Shown here in pieces: positions 24,667-32,863 of a stretch of 38,126 nt of DNA. The position numbers were made by a program, and so were the translations under genes. Under the pieces are notes generated by a model that had not been told where the DNA came from, searched no databases, and saw only the letters and a list, made by a program, of their open reading frames with translations. The DNA is from Candidatus Lambdaproteobacteria bacterium RIFOXYD2_FULL_50_16 (GTDB lineage Bacteria; SAR324; XYD2-FULL-50-16): positions 190,192 through 228,317 of the forward strand of contig MFNE01000026.1 in NCBI GenBank assembly GCA_001783695.1, read 5' to 3'. Numbering within the stretch: the first letter of the stretch is position 1; each line of letters opens with the position of its first letter.

Positions 24667-24867
24667 ATGAAAAATACTCGTATTGTTTTTGTCGAAAAAG
24701 CGGAATGCACCAGTTGTCAACTTTGTGCAGATGAGTTGCCAGATGTCTTCCGAATGGATGAAGATGACCTAGCCGAGGTGCACCATATTGATGGGGCCGA
24801 AGAGGAAGAGATTCAAGACAGCATTGACTCCTGCCCAGGAGAATGTATCCATTGGAAGGATGAGTAG
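24667..24867 (+). CDS. Small [4Fe-4S] ferredoxin, copy 1
   Basis: A 66-residue single-cluster ferredoxin for low-potential electron transfer. Cluster ligands are C14, C17 and C20 (ECTSCQLC) and C56 (SCPGEC), with C60 as an extra cysteine four residues later. The protein is acidic (EEEE stretch around residue 46) and ends CIHWKDE. AAGGAG lies six bases before the ATG. It overlaps a second ferredoxin of the same length by eight bases. Redox partners are not evident; the neighbouring GMC/aldehyde dehydrogenase genes and CbiB are candidates only by position. Confidence 0.9.
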   Translation: MKNTRIVFVEKAECTSCQLCADELPDVFRMDEDDLAEVHHIDGAEEEEIQDSIDSCPGECIHWKDE

Positions 24868-25060
24868 TAAATGTCCGCCGATTGTCTGGATTGACCAACC
24901 CGCTTGTGTTCAATGCGGGTCTTGTTATAAGGCGCTTCCCGAGGTTTTCGCCCCAGAAGACGACGGCACGGCGCTCGTCCATAACCCCAATGGCGCTTCG
25001 AAGGAGTTGATCCAAGAGGCGTTGGACCGCTGCGCCGGTGGCTGTATCCATTGGCGGTAA
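24860..25060 (+). CDS. Small [4Fe-4S] ferredoxin, copy 2
   Basis: A second 66-residue ferredoxin. Ligands are C16, C19 and C22 (ACVQCGSC) and C58 (RCAGGC), with C62 four residues later; the ending CIHWR matches copy 1. The usual Pro after the fourth ligand cysteine (CP in copy 1) is Ala here. The ATG at 24860 lies inside copy 1, directly after GGAAGG, so translation probably depends on coupling. An upstream ATG at 24788 would overlap copy 1 further and adds non-ferredoxin sequence. The pair looks like an old tandem duplication, with copy 2 less acidic. Confidence 0.87.
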   Translation: MSSKCPPIVWIDQPACVQCGSCYKALPEVFAPEDDGTALVHNPNGASKELIQEALDRCAGGCIHWR

Positions 25061-25116
25061 ATCTTGCTTTGGCTAGGCTAAGGGGGTATCCTTGAAGCCT
25101 ATCCCAGGGTTAACCA

Positions 25117-26532
25117 ATGAACTCTAAGCAATCCAACTCCATAGAAGCGCTATTCCAGGCGCAAAAAGACGCTTTTGCACTCGAACCATTCCCTAGCGCC
25201 CGACTCCGTAAAAAAAGGCTTAATCGCCTTAAAACCCTTCTGTTGCAACATAAAACTGAATTAGCCGAATTAATCAGCCAGGATTTTGGTTGCCGAAGCC
25301 CTATTGAAACCGCGTTAGCTGAGGTATTTACTAGCTTAGAGGGGATCAACTATCAAAAAAGGCATCTTGGGTTATGGATGAAACCTGAGGACCGAGCGGT
25401 TTCTCTTTGGTTTTTCCCAGGGCGCTGCCAAGTTTATTATCAACCCAAAGGGGTCGTTGGGATCATCGCCCCCTGGAACTATCCCCTTTACCTGACCCTT
25501 GGGCCCCTAAGTACGGCCCTGGCCGCAGGCAACCGGGCAATGTTAAAATTGCCAGAACAAACCCCATTATTCTCAGAGCGGTTAGCCCAACTGATTGGAC
25601 AATATTTTGCCCCAGAAGAGGTAGTCGCGGTAACCGGCGGCCCCCAAATAGGCCAGGATTTTTCGGCAATCCCTTGGGACCATTTATTTTTTACTGGTTC
25701 GACCGAGGTGGGAAAAAAGGTGATGGCCCAAGCGGCCAAAAATCTGGTGCCTGTGACTTTAGAATTAGGCGGCAAATCGCCCTGTATCATAACCCCCGGT
25801 TACCCCGCAGCAAAGGCAGCCGAGCGGATTTTGGTTACCAAGGCGCTTAACGCTGGGCAAACCTGCATTGCGCCTGACTATCTTTTGGTCCCCAAAGGGG
25901 AGTTAGCCCCCTTGATTACCGCCTTTAAAGACACCATGGCGCTCCATTACCCCAGTGTTGAAGGCAATCTGGACTACACCTCGATTATTAATAAAAAACA
26001 CTTTGATCGTCTTGAAGCACTCTATAAAGAAGCGTTAGCCCTAGGGGCCAAACCAATACCCCTATTAGAGGGTCCGGTTTTTTTTGGAAAGTCCCGGAAG
26101 ATTGTCCCCACCTTACTGACTAACGTGACGGGCTCGATGCGAATCATGCAAGAAGAGATATTTGGTCCTTTTTTGCCTATCCTTGAGGTTGAAAACTTCG
26201 ACGCCGCGCTAAACTATGTAGCTCTGCAACCAAGGCCCTTGGCGGCTTATTTATTCAGCGAGAAACGGGGGCAGGTCAAGCGGTTTTTAGAACAAGTGCA
26301 CGCTGGCGGAGTGGTGATCAATCACTGTTTGTACCACGTCGCCCAAGACGATCTGCCTTTTGGGGGCTTAGGGCCCAGTGGTATGGGGCGCTACCATGGT
26401 TTTGAGGGTTTTCAGACCTTTTCTAATGCCAAGTCGGTTTACCGCCATGGGTTTATAGACTCGGCTAAGTTGACCTATCCCCCCTATGGTAAAGCAATTG
26501 GACGCCTATTAAAACTCATGTTATTCCGATGA
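25117..26532 (+). CDS. Aldehyde dehydrogenase, ALDH3/coniferyl-type
   Basis: NAD(P)-dependent oxidation of an aldehyde to its acid. The substrate-binding IAPWNYPLYLTLGPLSTALAAGN, FTGSTEVGKKV, the general base E216 (LELGGKSP) and nucleophile C250 (GQTCIAPDY) are present, followed by EEIFGPFLPI. The subtype resembles coniferyl-aldehyde and class 3 enzymes, and 471 residues is normal for them. The end overlaps the Tat-signal gene by four bases (ATGA), giving a three-gene operon with a GMC oxidoreductase: alcohol to aldehyde to acid. The natural substrate (long-chain or aromatic alcohol) cannot be told. Confidence 0.92.
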   Translation: MNSKQSNSIEALFQAQKDAFALEPFPSARLRKKRLNRLKTLLLQHKTELAELISQDFGCRSPIETALAEVFTSLEGINYQKRHLGLWMKPEDRAVSLWFFPGRCQVYYQPKGVVGIIAPWNYPLYLTLGPLSTALAAGNRAMLKLPEQTPLFSERLAQLIGQYFAPEEVVAVTGGPQIGQDFSAIPWDHLFFTGSTEVGKKVMAQAAKNLVPVTLELGGKSPCIITPGYPAAKAAERILVTKALNAGQTCIAPDYLLVPKGELAPLITAFKDTMALHYPSVEGNLDYTSIINKKHFDRLEALYKEALALGAKPIPLLEGPVFFGKSRKIVPTLLTNVTGSMRIMQEEIFGPFLPILEVENFDAALNYVALQPRPLAAYLFSEKRGQVKRFLEQVHAGGVVINHCLYHVAQDDLPFGGLGPSGMGRYHGFEGFQTFSNAKSVYRHGFIDSAKLTYPPYGKAIGRLLKLMLFR

Positions 26533-27014
26533 TCCTAAGCCGACGAGATTGTTTTAAAACCGGAATTTTGGGTAGTTTGACCCTGGTTCTAGGTCCTTTT
26601 AGTACCAGCGCTTTTGAGCTAAACTGGCTCGATCCCAAAGGTGCCGCTATCTTCCGCGCCTTGATCCCGCAATTTTTAGAGGGAACCGAGGTTTATGCGG
26701 TGCAAGATGTTTTAGAAGGGGTGGACCGGGCGATAGGCGGGCTGGAACCCGCAACCCAAGCTGAATTAAGGGAGCTTACTAATCTCCTATCGTTCCCACT
26801 TACCCGGTTTTTCTTAAGCGGCCTTTGGTCCCCTTGGGAAGAAGCCCAGGCCGAGCAATTAAAAGCCTTTTTGGACCGCTGGCGGAATTCAAGATTTGCC
26901 CTGTTCCGCGCCGGATACCAAGGAATGGCGGAACTGGTAATGGCCTCCTATTATGGCAATCCTAACGGCTGGTCTGCAATCGGCTACCCAGGCCCTCCGG
27001 TGCTAAGCAAATGA
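26529..27014 (+). CDS. Tat-signal small subunit, gluconate-dehydrogenase-3-like
   Basis: A 161-residue exported protein. The N-terminus MILSRRDCFKTG carries a twin-arginine motif (R5-R6) followed by a hydrophobic stretch, so it is probably sent out folded by the Tat system. The C-terminus YYGNPNGWSAIGYPGPP resembles the family of gluconate 2-dehydrogenase subunit 3. Such subunits carry their GMC partner across the membrane. The gene overlaps both neighbours by four bases (ATGA), as expected for a strictly matched complex. No cofactor motif is seen. Confidence 0.8.
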   Translation: MILSRRDCFKTGILGSLTLVLGPFSTSAFELNWLDPKGAAIFRALIPQFLEGTEVYAVQDVLEGVDRAIGGLEPATQAELRELTNLLSFPLTRFFLSGLWSPWEEAQAEQLKAFLDRWRNSRFALFRAGYQGMAELVMASYYGNPNGWSAIGYPGPPVLSK

Positions 27015-28573
27015 ATATCACTCAAATGGGGGTTGATCGCCTCCGCGCACCCTTAGACGCCTCTGCGCTGGCTAAAGATTTGTATTTAGAAACAGAGGTG
27101 GTCGTGATAGGTTCAGGGGCAGGTGGCCTAGTGGCGGCCGAAGCGCTAGCTAAAGCGGGGATTTTGACTTTGCTGGTCGAAGAAGGCGATTGGGTTGGGC
27201 CGCAAGATTTTCATATGCTTGAGTCAGAGGCCTATCCCAGACTTTACCAAGAATCGGCGTCGCGCAAAACCGCCGACAAGGCGATTAAAATTTTACAGGG
27301 TAAAGGCGTTGGTGGTAGCACCCTGGTAAACTGGGCCAGTTGTTTTCGCCCTCCCCAAACGGTTTTAGACTATTGGCGGACTGAACTGGGTATCACTGGC
27401 ACCGAAGCCTTGGCCGCCCCTTTAGACCGTTTGGAAAAACGCTTAAATGTAAACGCTTGGGATAATGCCAATGCGAACAACCAAAAATTAGAAGAGGGTT
27501 GTCAAAAACTCGGTTACCGCTGGGGAGTGATCAAACGTAACGTAGCTGGATGTTTGGACTTGGGGTATTGCGGTATGGGCTGCCCGCTAGGGGCCAAACA
27601 AGACCTAGCCCGAACCCTCTTGCCAGACTTCTTGGCGGCTAAGGGCAAGCTCCTTTACCGGGCGAAAGCCCTGAAGCTGGTTGAAAAGGGGGGACAGATT
27701 GACGAGTTATTGGCCCAAGCGGTGGAAGGCTCAGGGCTGGGCCCAGCCCAAATCAGGATCAAGGCCCAGGTGTATGTTTGCGCGGCCGGAGCAATTAGTG
27801 GCCCTGGCCTAATGTTAGCCAGTCACCTGCCCGATCCGCACAACCAACTTGGGCGCCGAACCTTTTTGCACCCCGTTAATATTTCAGGGGCTTTTTTTAG
27901 CGAGCCCATCGACGCCTTTGCCGGCGCGCCTCAAAGTCGCTACTCAGACCATTTTATTAATGCCGCCCCTTTGGGGTTCAAATTAGAGGTGCCTCCAGTT
28001 CACCCGATCTTGGCCGCAACCACGCTGGATGGGTTTGGTCCTGAATTCCGGGCGAAAATGGAGCGGTTTAACCATCTGCAAGTGATGCTGGCACTACACA
28101 AAGATGGGTTTCATGCAGATGCCCCTGGTGGGCAAGTGCGCTTAAATGACTATGGCAGGCCAGTCCTTGATTACCCGATAACCCCAACCCTTTGGGAAAG
28201 CTTTTTTGCGGCTTATGAAGCCATGGGCGAGATCCAGTTTGCCGCTGGGGCCCAGGCGGTTTTACCCATTCACGAACAGGCAAAGACCTATAAAACGATG
28301 GGCGAACTCAAAACCGGATTGGCTGGGCTTGAGCGGGCTCCACTAATGGCGCGTCTGGCTTCGGCCCATGTAATGGGCGGTTGTGCCTTGAGCCCAAGAC
28401 CAGAGACCGGGGTAATTAATTTGGACGGGCGACACCACCAACTAGAAAACCTATGGGTCGCCGATGGCTCTGTTTTGCCCACCAGTTTAGGGGTCAATCC
28501 TCAAATGACCGTGTTTGCCCTGGCGACCAAAATCGCGGATGCGCTGGCCAAAGAACTTCGTCCCTCTGTTTAA
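27011..28573 (+). CDS. GMC-family FAD oxidoreductase
   Basis: A 520-residue flavoprotein of the glucose-methanol-choline family. The FAD dinucleotide motif GSGAGGLVAAEALAKAG begins at residue 34, and GVGGSTLVNW follows as the second FAD contact. The C-terminal catalytic pair is H453 (SAHVMGG) and N496 (VNPQMT). No signal peptide of its own is seen, so it is likely co-exported with the Tat subunit encoded just upstream. A Cys-rich GYCGMGCPLGAKQ segment near residue 195 is typical of the long-chain-alcohol-oxidase-like branch. The set with aldehyde dehydrogenase suggests oxidation of an alcohol, with electrons passed to an unidentified acceptor. Confidence 0.9.
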   Translation: MNITQMGVDRLRAPLDASALAKDLYLETEVVVIGSGAGGLVAAEALAKAGILTLLVEEGDWVGPQDFHMLESEAYPRLYQESASRKTADKAIKILQGKGVGGSTLVNWASCFRPPQTVLDYWRTELGITGTEALAAPLDRLEKRLNVNAWDNANANNQKLEEGCQKLGYRWGVIKRNVAGCLDLGYCGMGCPLGAKQDLARTLLPDFLAAKGKLLYRAKALKLVEKGGQIDELLAQAVEGSGLGPAQIRIKAQVYVCAAGAISGPGLMLASHLPDPHNQLGRRTFLHPVNISGAFFSEPIDAFAGAPQSRYSDHFINAAPLGFKLEVPPVHPILAATTLDGFGPEFRAKMERFNHLQVMLALHKDGFHADAPGGQVRLNDYGRPVLDYPITPTLWESFFAAYEAMGEIQFAAGAQAVLPIHEQAKTYKTMGELKTGLAGLERAPLMARLASAHVMGGCALSPRPETGVINLDGRHHQLENLWVADGSVLPTSLGVNPQMTVFALATKIADALAKELRPSV

Positions 28574-28647
28574 ACTTGTTTTTCCGATGGAAACTTCGCC
28601 CTGTTTCGAGTAAGTTTAGCAAAAAACACCCTCCTAGAATGCCTTAA

Positions 28648-31600
28648 ATGCGACGGTTTTCCACGCTCCTCTTTTTGTGTATGTTCCCCCTATGGGGCTG
28701 GGCAATGCCGCCGCGGGTCTTAATGCTTCACGCCGATTCCGAATTACATCCTTGGACCGAGGCGATTGAGGCGGGCTTTAAAGCGGGATTGGAATCTAAG
28801 TTAGGCCCGTTTATCAGCCAACATTACCCGGTTGGGAGGCTTGAATCCAGCGACCCTGAAGCGGGCTTACTGCTGCTGTCTTTACTTAAAAAACAACCTG
28901 AACCTGATTTAGTGGTCATTTTAGGTGATGAGCCCTTGGACTGGGCGACTGGAATGGGTCGTTCTTGGTTGGCGCAAAAGCCGTTGGTCATTGGAGACAG
29001 CCTTAATTTTAGCGCATTGTTTCTCTCAGGGAGCCAAAAAATTACTGGAGCAAAACTAGACCCCGATTTGAGGCAGGTCTTTTCCAAGGCGTTGGCACTA
29101 TTTCCTAATACAAAGGAGGTTTTGGTTATCAACGATTCCTTGGGTAAAGGCGCTCGACTTAAGCCCTACTTCACCCAGTTGGTCGCAAATTTAGAAAAAA
29201 TCGATTTTGTATTTGTTGAAAAAGGCGGACCCGAGGTCATTGAAGAGGAAGTAAAAAAATTAGGTCCGAATAGTCTGATTTTTGTGGGGTTTTCTACGTT
29301 GCTGGCTCAAACGTCTGATCCGCAAGGGTTACTTAATCGTTCTAACTTGCCTGTAATTGGGTTATTTGCGCACCAGGTGGGTCGGGGAATGCTGGGGGGG
29401 CTGGTATTTGATGGGGAAGCCCTGGGCCGAATTTTGGGGGGGCAAGCAGCGGCCTTATTAAAAGCCAAGCCTTTTTCCGAATACCAAGCGGTTTGGACCA
29501 GTCCCAAAAAATATCTCTATTCAGCCCCTGACTTAACTCGTTTTGGATTAGACCGCTCTGATTTACCTGAAGGTGCCCAATTGATCAACCAAGATGCGCA
29601 GCCCGTAGAGCCAGGAGCGCCACTTTGGAGCATTGTGGCCATTGGTGGTCTTTTGATGGTATTGTTTTATTTGGCCTATTACTACCTCAAAAAAACCAAA
29701 ACCGAACGAAATCTAAAGCAGGTTAATCTATGGCTAGAAAACCAAGTCAGTCGATCTACCGATGAATTAGAACAAATTTATCGCCGCATTCACGCAGAGC
29801 TTTTAGAAAGAAAAGGGGCCGAAGAAGCATTATTCTTATCGGAACAAAGGTTTAAGGCCTTTGTGGATCACACTCCCGTGGGTATTTGTGTTACCGATGT
29901 AGAGGGTGGAATTGAATATGCCAACCAGGCTTTTTGCGAACTCTTTGGGATTAAATTGGAAAGTATTTTTGGCAAGTCGGCCAAAGAAGTACTACCTGCT
30001 GGAATTATCGGGCAGCCCCGAAGCTCTGAAGACCATTTAGAGGTTCCAGTTAAACTACCGGGGCGGGGAAACCTAGTTTTATTGACCAAAGGGGCGCGCT
30101 TTGAGGTCCCAGGAGGCGAGCCGCAAGAGATTACCTTTGTGCTTGACATCACCTTTCAAAAACGAATTGAAAACAAGCTCCGCTCAGCCAATGAGGAAGC
30201 TAAACAGGCGGTAAAAGCGAAGGCCGAATTTTTAGCCACCATGAGTCACGAGATCCGCACGCCCCTCAATTCGGTTTTGGGTATGTCCAAATTAATCCTT
30301 GGAACCGAACTTAATGAAGAACAAGAAGAACTGACCCAAGCGGTGGTGCAAAGCGGGGAAAACCTGTTGCAGATCTTAAACGGGATTTTGGACTATTCGA
30401 AAATCGAAGCAGGCAAAATGCCTATTCACTTAGGGCGGGTTGATCCGGTTGAATTGATTGAGTCTGTTATAGAAATGATGGAAGTCCAAGCAAAGGCCAA
30501 GGGCTTAGAATTGGTTTGCCAAATCGAACCGGGGAAAATAACGGCTATTTATTCTGACGAAATCCGGCTTTCGCAGGTCCTACTAAACCTCTTAGGCAAC
30601 GCCATTAAGTTTACTGATCGAGGGTATATCCAGGTTGAAGTCAAAGCCAGCGAAGAGAGCTTTTTGTTGTTTAAAGTCAAAGATACGGGCATAGGTATTG
30701 ATGAAAAGGACCAATCTAAACTCTTTGAAGCCTTCACCCAAGCTGAGCAAAATAACCAAGGTCGGCCTTCGGGAACTGGGCTGGGGCTGGCTATTTCTGC
30801 GCGGCTTATCAAACTTTTAGGGGGACGGATCTGGTTAGAAAGTCAAAAGGGTCAAGGGACTAGCTTATTTTTTATCCTGCCTGCTAAACCCTTTGAACGC
30901 CCAATTAAAGACTACGAAAGGCCGGGGACACTGGGGCCAAGGCGGGTGTTACTTGTAGGGGATTTTGCGCCTAGGAACCTCGTTCTTAGCGAATTGTTGG
31001 AATTTTGGGGCTTACCTACCCAAGTGGTGCACTCTAAATTTTGGAACCCTGAAATTTTAAAAGGTCCACTCGATTTGATTTTGGTAGATCACAATTTAAC
31101 CGAGCCTGAACCGGGAGAATTGCTGGCTTTGATCCGGCAAACCGCCTCTTGTCCCGTGATGAGTATAGCTCCAGCCAGCCAAGCCCGAAAAGACCGTTTA
31201 GGTTTGGCGCTACCGCTTAAGCGGGCGAACCTTTATCAGGGGCTTCAAATGGCCCTTAGTGTCCAACAATCCCCTAAAAAAGCGGTAGTGCAAGCTGGGC
31301 AGTATCCCCAACTCGCCCAAAGCCTACCCTTGGCGATATTAGTGGTCGATGACAATCCTTTGAATCGAAAATTGACCCAAAAGATGTTGGCTCGCATGGG
31401 TTATCTAGCCAAGGTTGCCCAATCGGGAATAGAGGCGGTGGCCTTGGCCCAATCGGGCGGATTGCAGCTGATCTTGATGGATATCCAAATGCCCACAATG
31501 GATGGTTTGGCCGCTACCAACCTGATCTGGGAAACCGTAAAGGCTAGCGACCGACCGAAAATTGTCGCTTTGACCGCCAATGCCAGTCCTGAAGACTTGT

Positions 31601-31728
31601 TAATTTACCGTTCCCGGGGCTTTGACGGTTGCTTGTCCAAGCCTTTGATGCCGGAAGAATTGATCGAATGTATCAGCCTATGGGCGAGATTTTTTAATCA
31701 ACAAGACCAAACCTCCGAAGAAGCATGA
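28648..31728 (+). CDS. Hybrid sensor histidine kinase
   Basis: A 1026-residue membrane sensor kinase. A signal peptide (residues 1-19) leads a periplasmic ABC-substrate-binding-like sensor (about 20-320), then one membrane helix (about 326-349), a short linker coil, PAS (about 395-505), HisKA with H534 (MSHEIRTPLN), HATPase (N651, then DTGIGI near 680 and GTGLGL near 710), a degenerate receiver (about 770-875) and a good receiver (about 893-1015) with D945 (LILMDIQMP). The first receiver lacks the paired acidic residues (VGDFAP) and its KP motif is altered. There is no HPt domain, so a separate HPt protein is needed for a relay. Ligand and output are unknown. It is four bases from the small exported gene that follows (ATGA overlap). 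Confidence 0.93.
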   Translation: MRRFSTLLFLCMFPLWGWAMPPRVLMLHADSELHPWTEAIEAGFKAGLESKLGPFISQHYPVGRLESSDPEAGLLLLSLLKKQPEPDLVVILGDEPLDWATGMGRSWLAQKPLVIGDSLNFSALFLSGSQKITGAKLDPDLRQVFSKALALFPNTKEVLVINDSLGKGARLKPYFTQLVANLEKIDFVFVEKGGPEVIEEEVKKLGPNSLIFVGFSTLLAQTSDPQGLLNRSNLPVIGLFAHQVGRGMLGGLVFDGEALGRILGGQAAALLKAKPFSEYQAVWTSPKKYLYSAPDLTRFGLDRSDLPEGAQLINQDAQPVEPGAPLWSIVAIGGLLMVLFYLAYYYLKKTKTERNLKQVNLWLENQVSRSTDELEQIYRRIHAELLERKGAEEALFLSEQRFKAFVDHTPVGICVTDVEGGIEYANQAFCELFGIKLESIFGKSAKEVLPAGIIGQPRSSEDHLEVPVKLPGRGNLVLLTKGARFEVPGGEPQEITFVLDITFQKRIENKLRSANEEAKQAVKAKAEFLATMSHEIRTPLNSVLGMSKLILGTELNEEQEELTQAVVQSGENLLQILNGILDYSKIEAGKMPIHLGRVDPVELIESVIEMMEVQAKAKGLELVCQIEPGKITAIYSDEIRLSQVLLNLLGNAIKFTDRGYIQVEVKASEESFLLFKVKDTGIGIDEKDQSKLFEAFTQAEQNNQGRPSGTGLGLAISARLIKLLGGRIWLESQKGQGTSLFFILPAKPFERPIKDYERPGTLGPRRVLLVGDFAPRNLVLSELLEFWGLPTQVVHSKFWNPEILKGPLDLILVDHNLTEPEPGELLALIRQTASCPVMSIAPASQARKDRLGLALPLKRANLYQGLQMALSVQQSPKKAVVQAGQYPQLAQSLPLAILVVDDNPLNRKLTQKMLARMGYLAKVAQSGIEAVALAQSGGLQLILMDIQMPTMDGLAATNLIWETVKASDRPKIVALTANASPEDLLIYRSRGFDGCLSKPLMPEELIECISLWARFFNQQDQTSEEA

Positions 31729-31988
31729 AAAAGAAACTGGTGATTACGGCAGGGCTTTTGCTTGGGTTATATACGAATCTACTTGCAGTAGAACTGGCTG
31801 AATTTGAAAAATGCAATAATGTTCATCGGCGATATTGTCAGCCAGGGGCTCACGAAGACAAGACCAACGAAGAACTTTTAAACACTAAAAAAAAGGGCTA
31901 TAAGGTCACGATCCCCATGATCCGCTACGTCGCCCAGAAATACAGCCCCAATTTCAATCCGGCGCCCATCCCCGCTACCCCTCCCTGA
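31725..31988 (+). CDS. Small exported protein, 87 residues
   Basis: Not recognised. A typical signal peptide (MKKKLVITAGLLLGLYTNLLA, cleavage near residue 21) leads a short mature part of about 66 residues with two cysteines (C30 and C38), a basic segment (NTKKKGYKVTIPMIRYV) and a Pro-rich end. The ATG overlaps the kinase stop by four bases, so it is translated with the kinase; it may be a periplasmic partner of the sensor domain. The flagellar sigma-54 promoter begins 20 bases after its stop. Confidence 0.6.
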   Translation: MKKKLVITAGLLLGLYTNLLAVELAEFEKCNNVHRRYCQPGAHEDKTNEELLNTKKKGYKVTIPMIRYVAQKYSPNFNPAPIPATPP

Positions 31989-32008
31989 TCTAATAAACCA
32001 AGACCAAC

Positions 32009-32024
32009 TGGCACAAGCGATGCA
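32009..32024 (+). promoter_or_regulatory. Sigma-54 promoter of flgF
   Basis: TGGCACAAGCGATGCA matches the sigma-54 consensus TGGCACGNNNNTTGCW at all but two positions, with the invariant GG (32010-32011) and GC (32022-32023) separated by exactly ten bases. Transcription should start near 32035, 37 bases before flgF. Confidence 0.8.
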
Positions 32025-32034
32025 TAACTTCTCC

Positions 32035-32054
32035 TTAAGAAACCCCTTTCTTAA
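32035..32054 (+). repeat. Perfect 8-bp hairpin at the 5' end of the flgF leader
   Basis: TTAAGAAA (32035-32042) pairs perfectly with TTTCTTAA (32047-32054) around a CCCC loop. It lies at the predicted start of the sigma-54 transcript and five bases before the GGGAGAAGG ribosome site. It has no T-run. It may protect the RNA 5' end or bind a protein. Confidence 0.45.
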
Positions 32055-32071
32055 ACCTGGGAGAAGGCTTT

Positions 32072-32842
32072 ATGGACTCAATCTATTCTTTAATGTCGGC
32101 CCTCAAAGGCCAGCAGCGACAGATGGACGCCGTAGCCAACAACTTGGCCAACACCGAGACTCCAGGTTATAAGAAAGACTCGGTCTTGTTTCGGGAAATG
32201 TTTTCTGAATATGCCGAACAGGATAGGGAATCAGACCAAGAAAGTTTTGCCCATGAGGAGTTTATGTCTCCCTTAGGCCGTGGCCATACCTCTTATGTAA
32301 TGCCCGACCACGTATCCCCAAGGATGACCACTGGGCGTATCACCCCTACCAATAGCCCCTTTGACTTAGCCCTGCAAACCGATGGCTTTTTTACGGTCGA
32401 GTCTGATCGAGGATTGGCCTATTCTCGTAATGGGCGGTTTTTGCGGGACGCGGCGGGGTACTTAGTGACCGGCAACGGCGAGAGGGTGATGGGGTATAAT
32501 GGGCCTATCCAGGCCAAAGGAAAACATTTTTCAGTTGGAACGGACGGCACTGTTTTGGTGGATAACCAAAAGGTGGATGTGCTTAAAATTGTTCGTTTTG
32601 AACAGCCTGACCGGCTAACCAAGATGGGCAATAACCTTTTTGTCCCCAGTTCTGACGCCCAAGCGCCCATCCTTCAAAAAGAACCTTTGATTCAACAAGG
32701 GGTTTTTGAAGGTTCCAATGTGGACCCGGTGCAAGAATTAACCGAAATGATCAACCTCAATCGCCACTATGACGCCGCCCAGCGTGCCCTTAGGGGTAAC
32801 GACGAGTTGACCGAACAAGCCATAACGATCGCTAGGATATAA
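32072..32842 (+). CDS. flgF: Flagellar basal-body rod protein FlgF
   Basis: Proximal rod component of the flagellar basal body, exported by the flagellar type III apparatus. The N-terminal ALKGQQRQMDAVANNLANTETPGYKK is the shared rod/hook motif, and the C-terminal EGSNVDPVQELTEMINLNRHYDAAQRAL is the matching coiled segment. 256 residues suit FlgF. GGGAGAAGG lies four bases before the ATG. It is the first gene of the flagellar block and has a strong sigma-54 promoter. FlgF and FlgG are similar, but the order here (F before G) and the better FlgG fit of the next gene decide the name. Confidence 0.93.
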   Translation: MDSIYSLMSALKGQQRQMDAVANNLANTETPGYKKDSVLFREMFSEYAEQDRESDQESFAHEEFMSPLGRGHTSYVMPDHVSPRMTTGRITPTNSPFDLALQTDGFFTVESDRGLAYSRNGRFLRDAAGYLVTGNGERVMGYNGPIQAKGKHFSVGTDGTVLVDNQKVDVLKIVRFEQPDRLTKMGNNLFVPSSDAQAPILQKEPLIQQGVFEGSNVDPVQELTEMINLNRHYDAAQRALRGNDELTEQAITIARI

Positions 32843-32863
32843 CCCAGAAGGAGATAGCCCACT

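Noticed and set aside
24788-24859. 24-residue extension of the second ferredoxin
   Set aside because: It overlaps copy 1 out of frame and adds unrelated basic residues; the form starting at 24860 is the same length as copy 1.
25407-25850. 147-codon open frame inside the aldehyde dehydrogenase
   Set aside because: It overlaps catalytic segments of the dehydrogenase in another frame and shows no family features; its Arg/Pro-rich text is typical of a shadow frame.
28574-28647. Imperfect GAAAC/GTTTC repeat before the hybrid kinase
   Set aside because: Only five pairs with an eight-base loop and no T-run; not enough to call a terminator or operator. No convincing promoter was found in this gap either.
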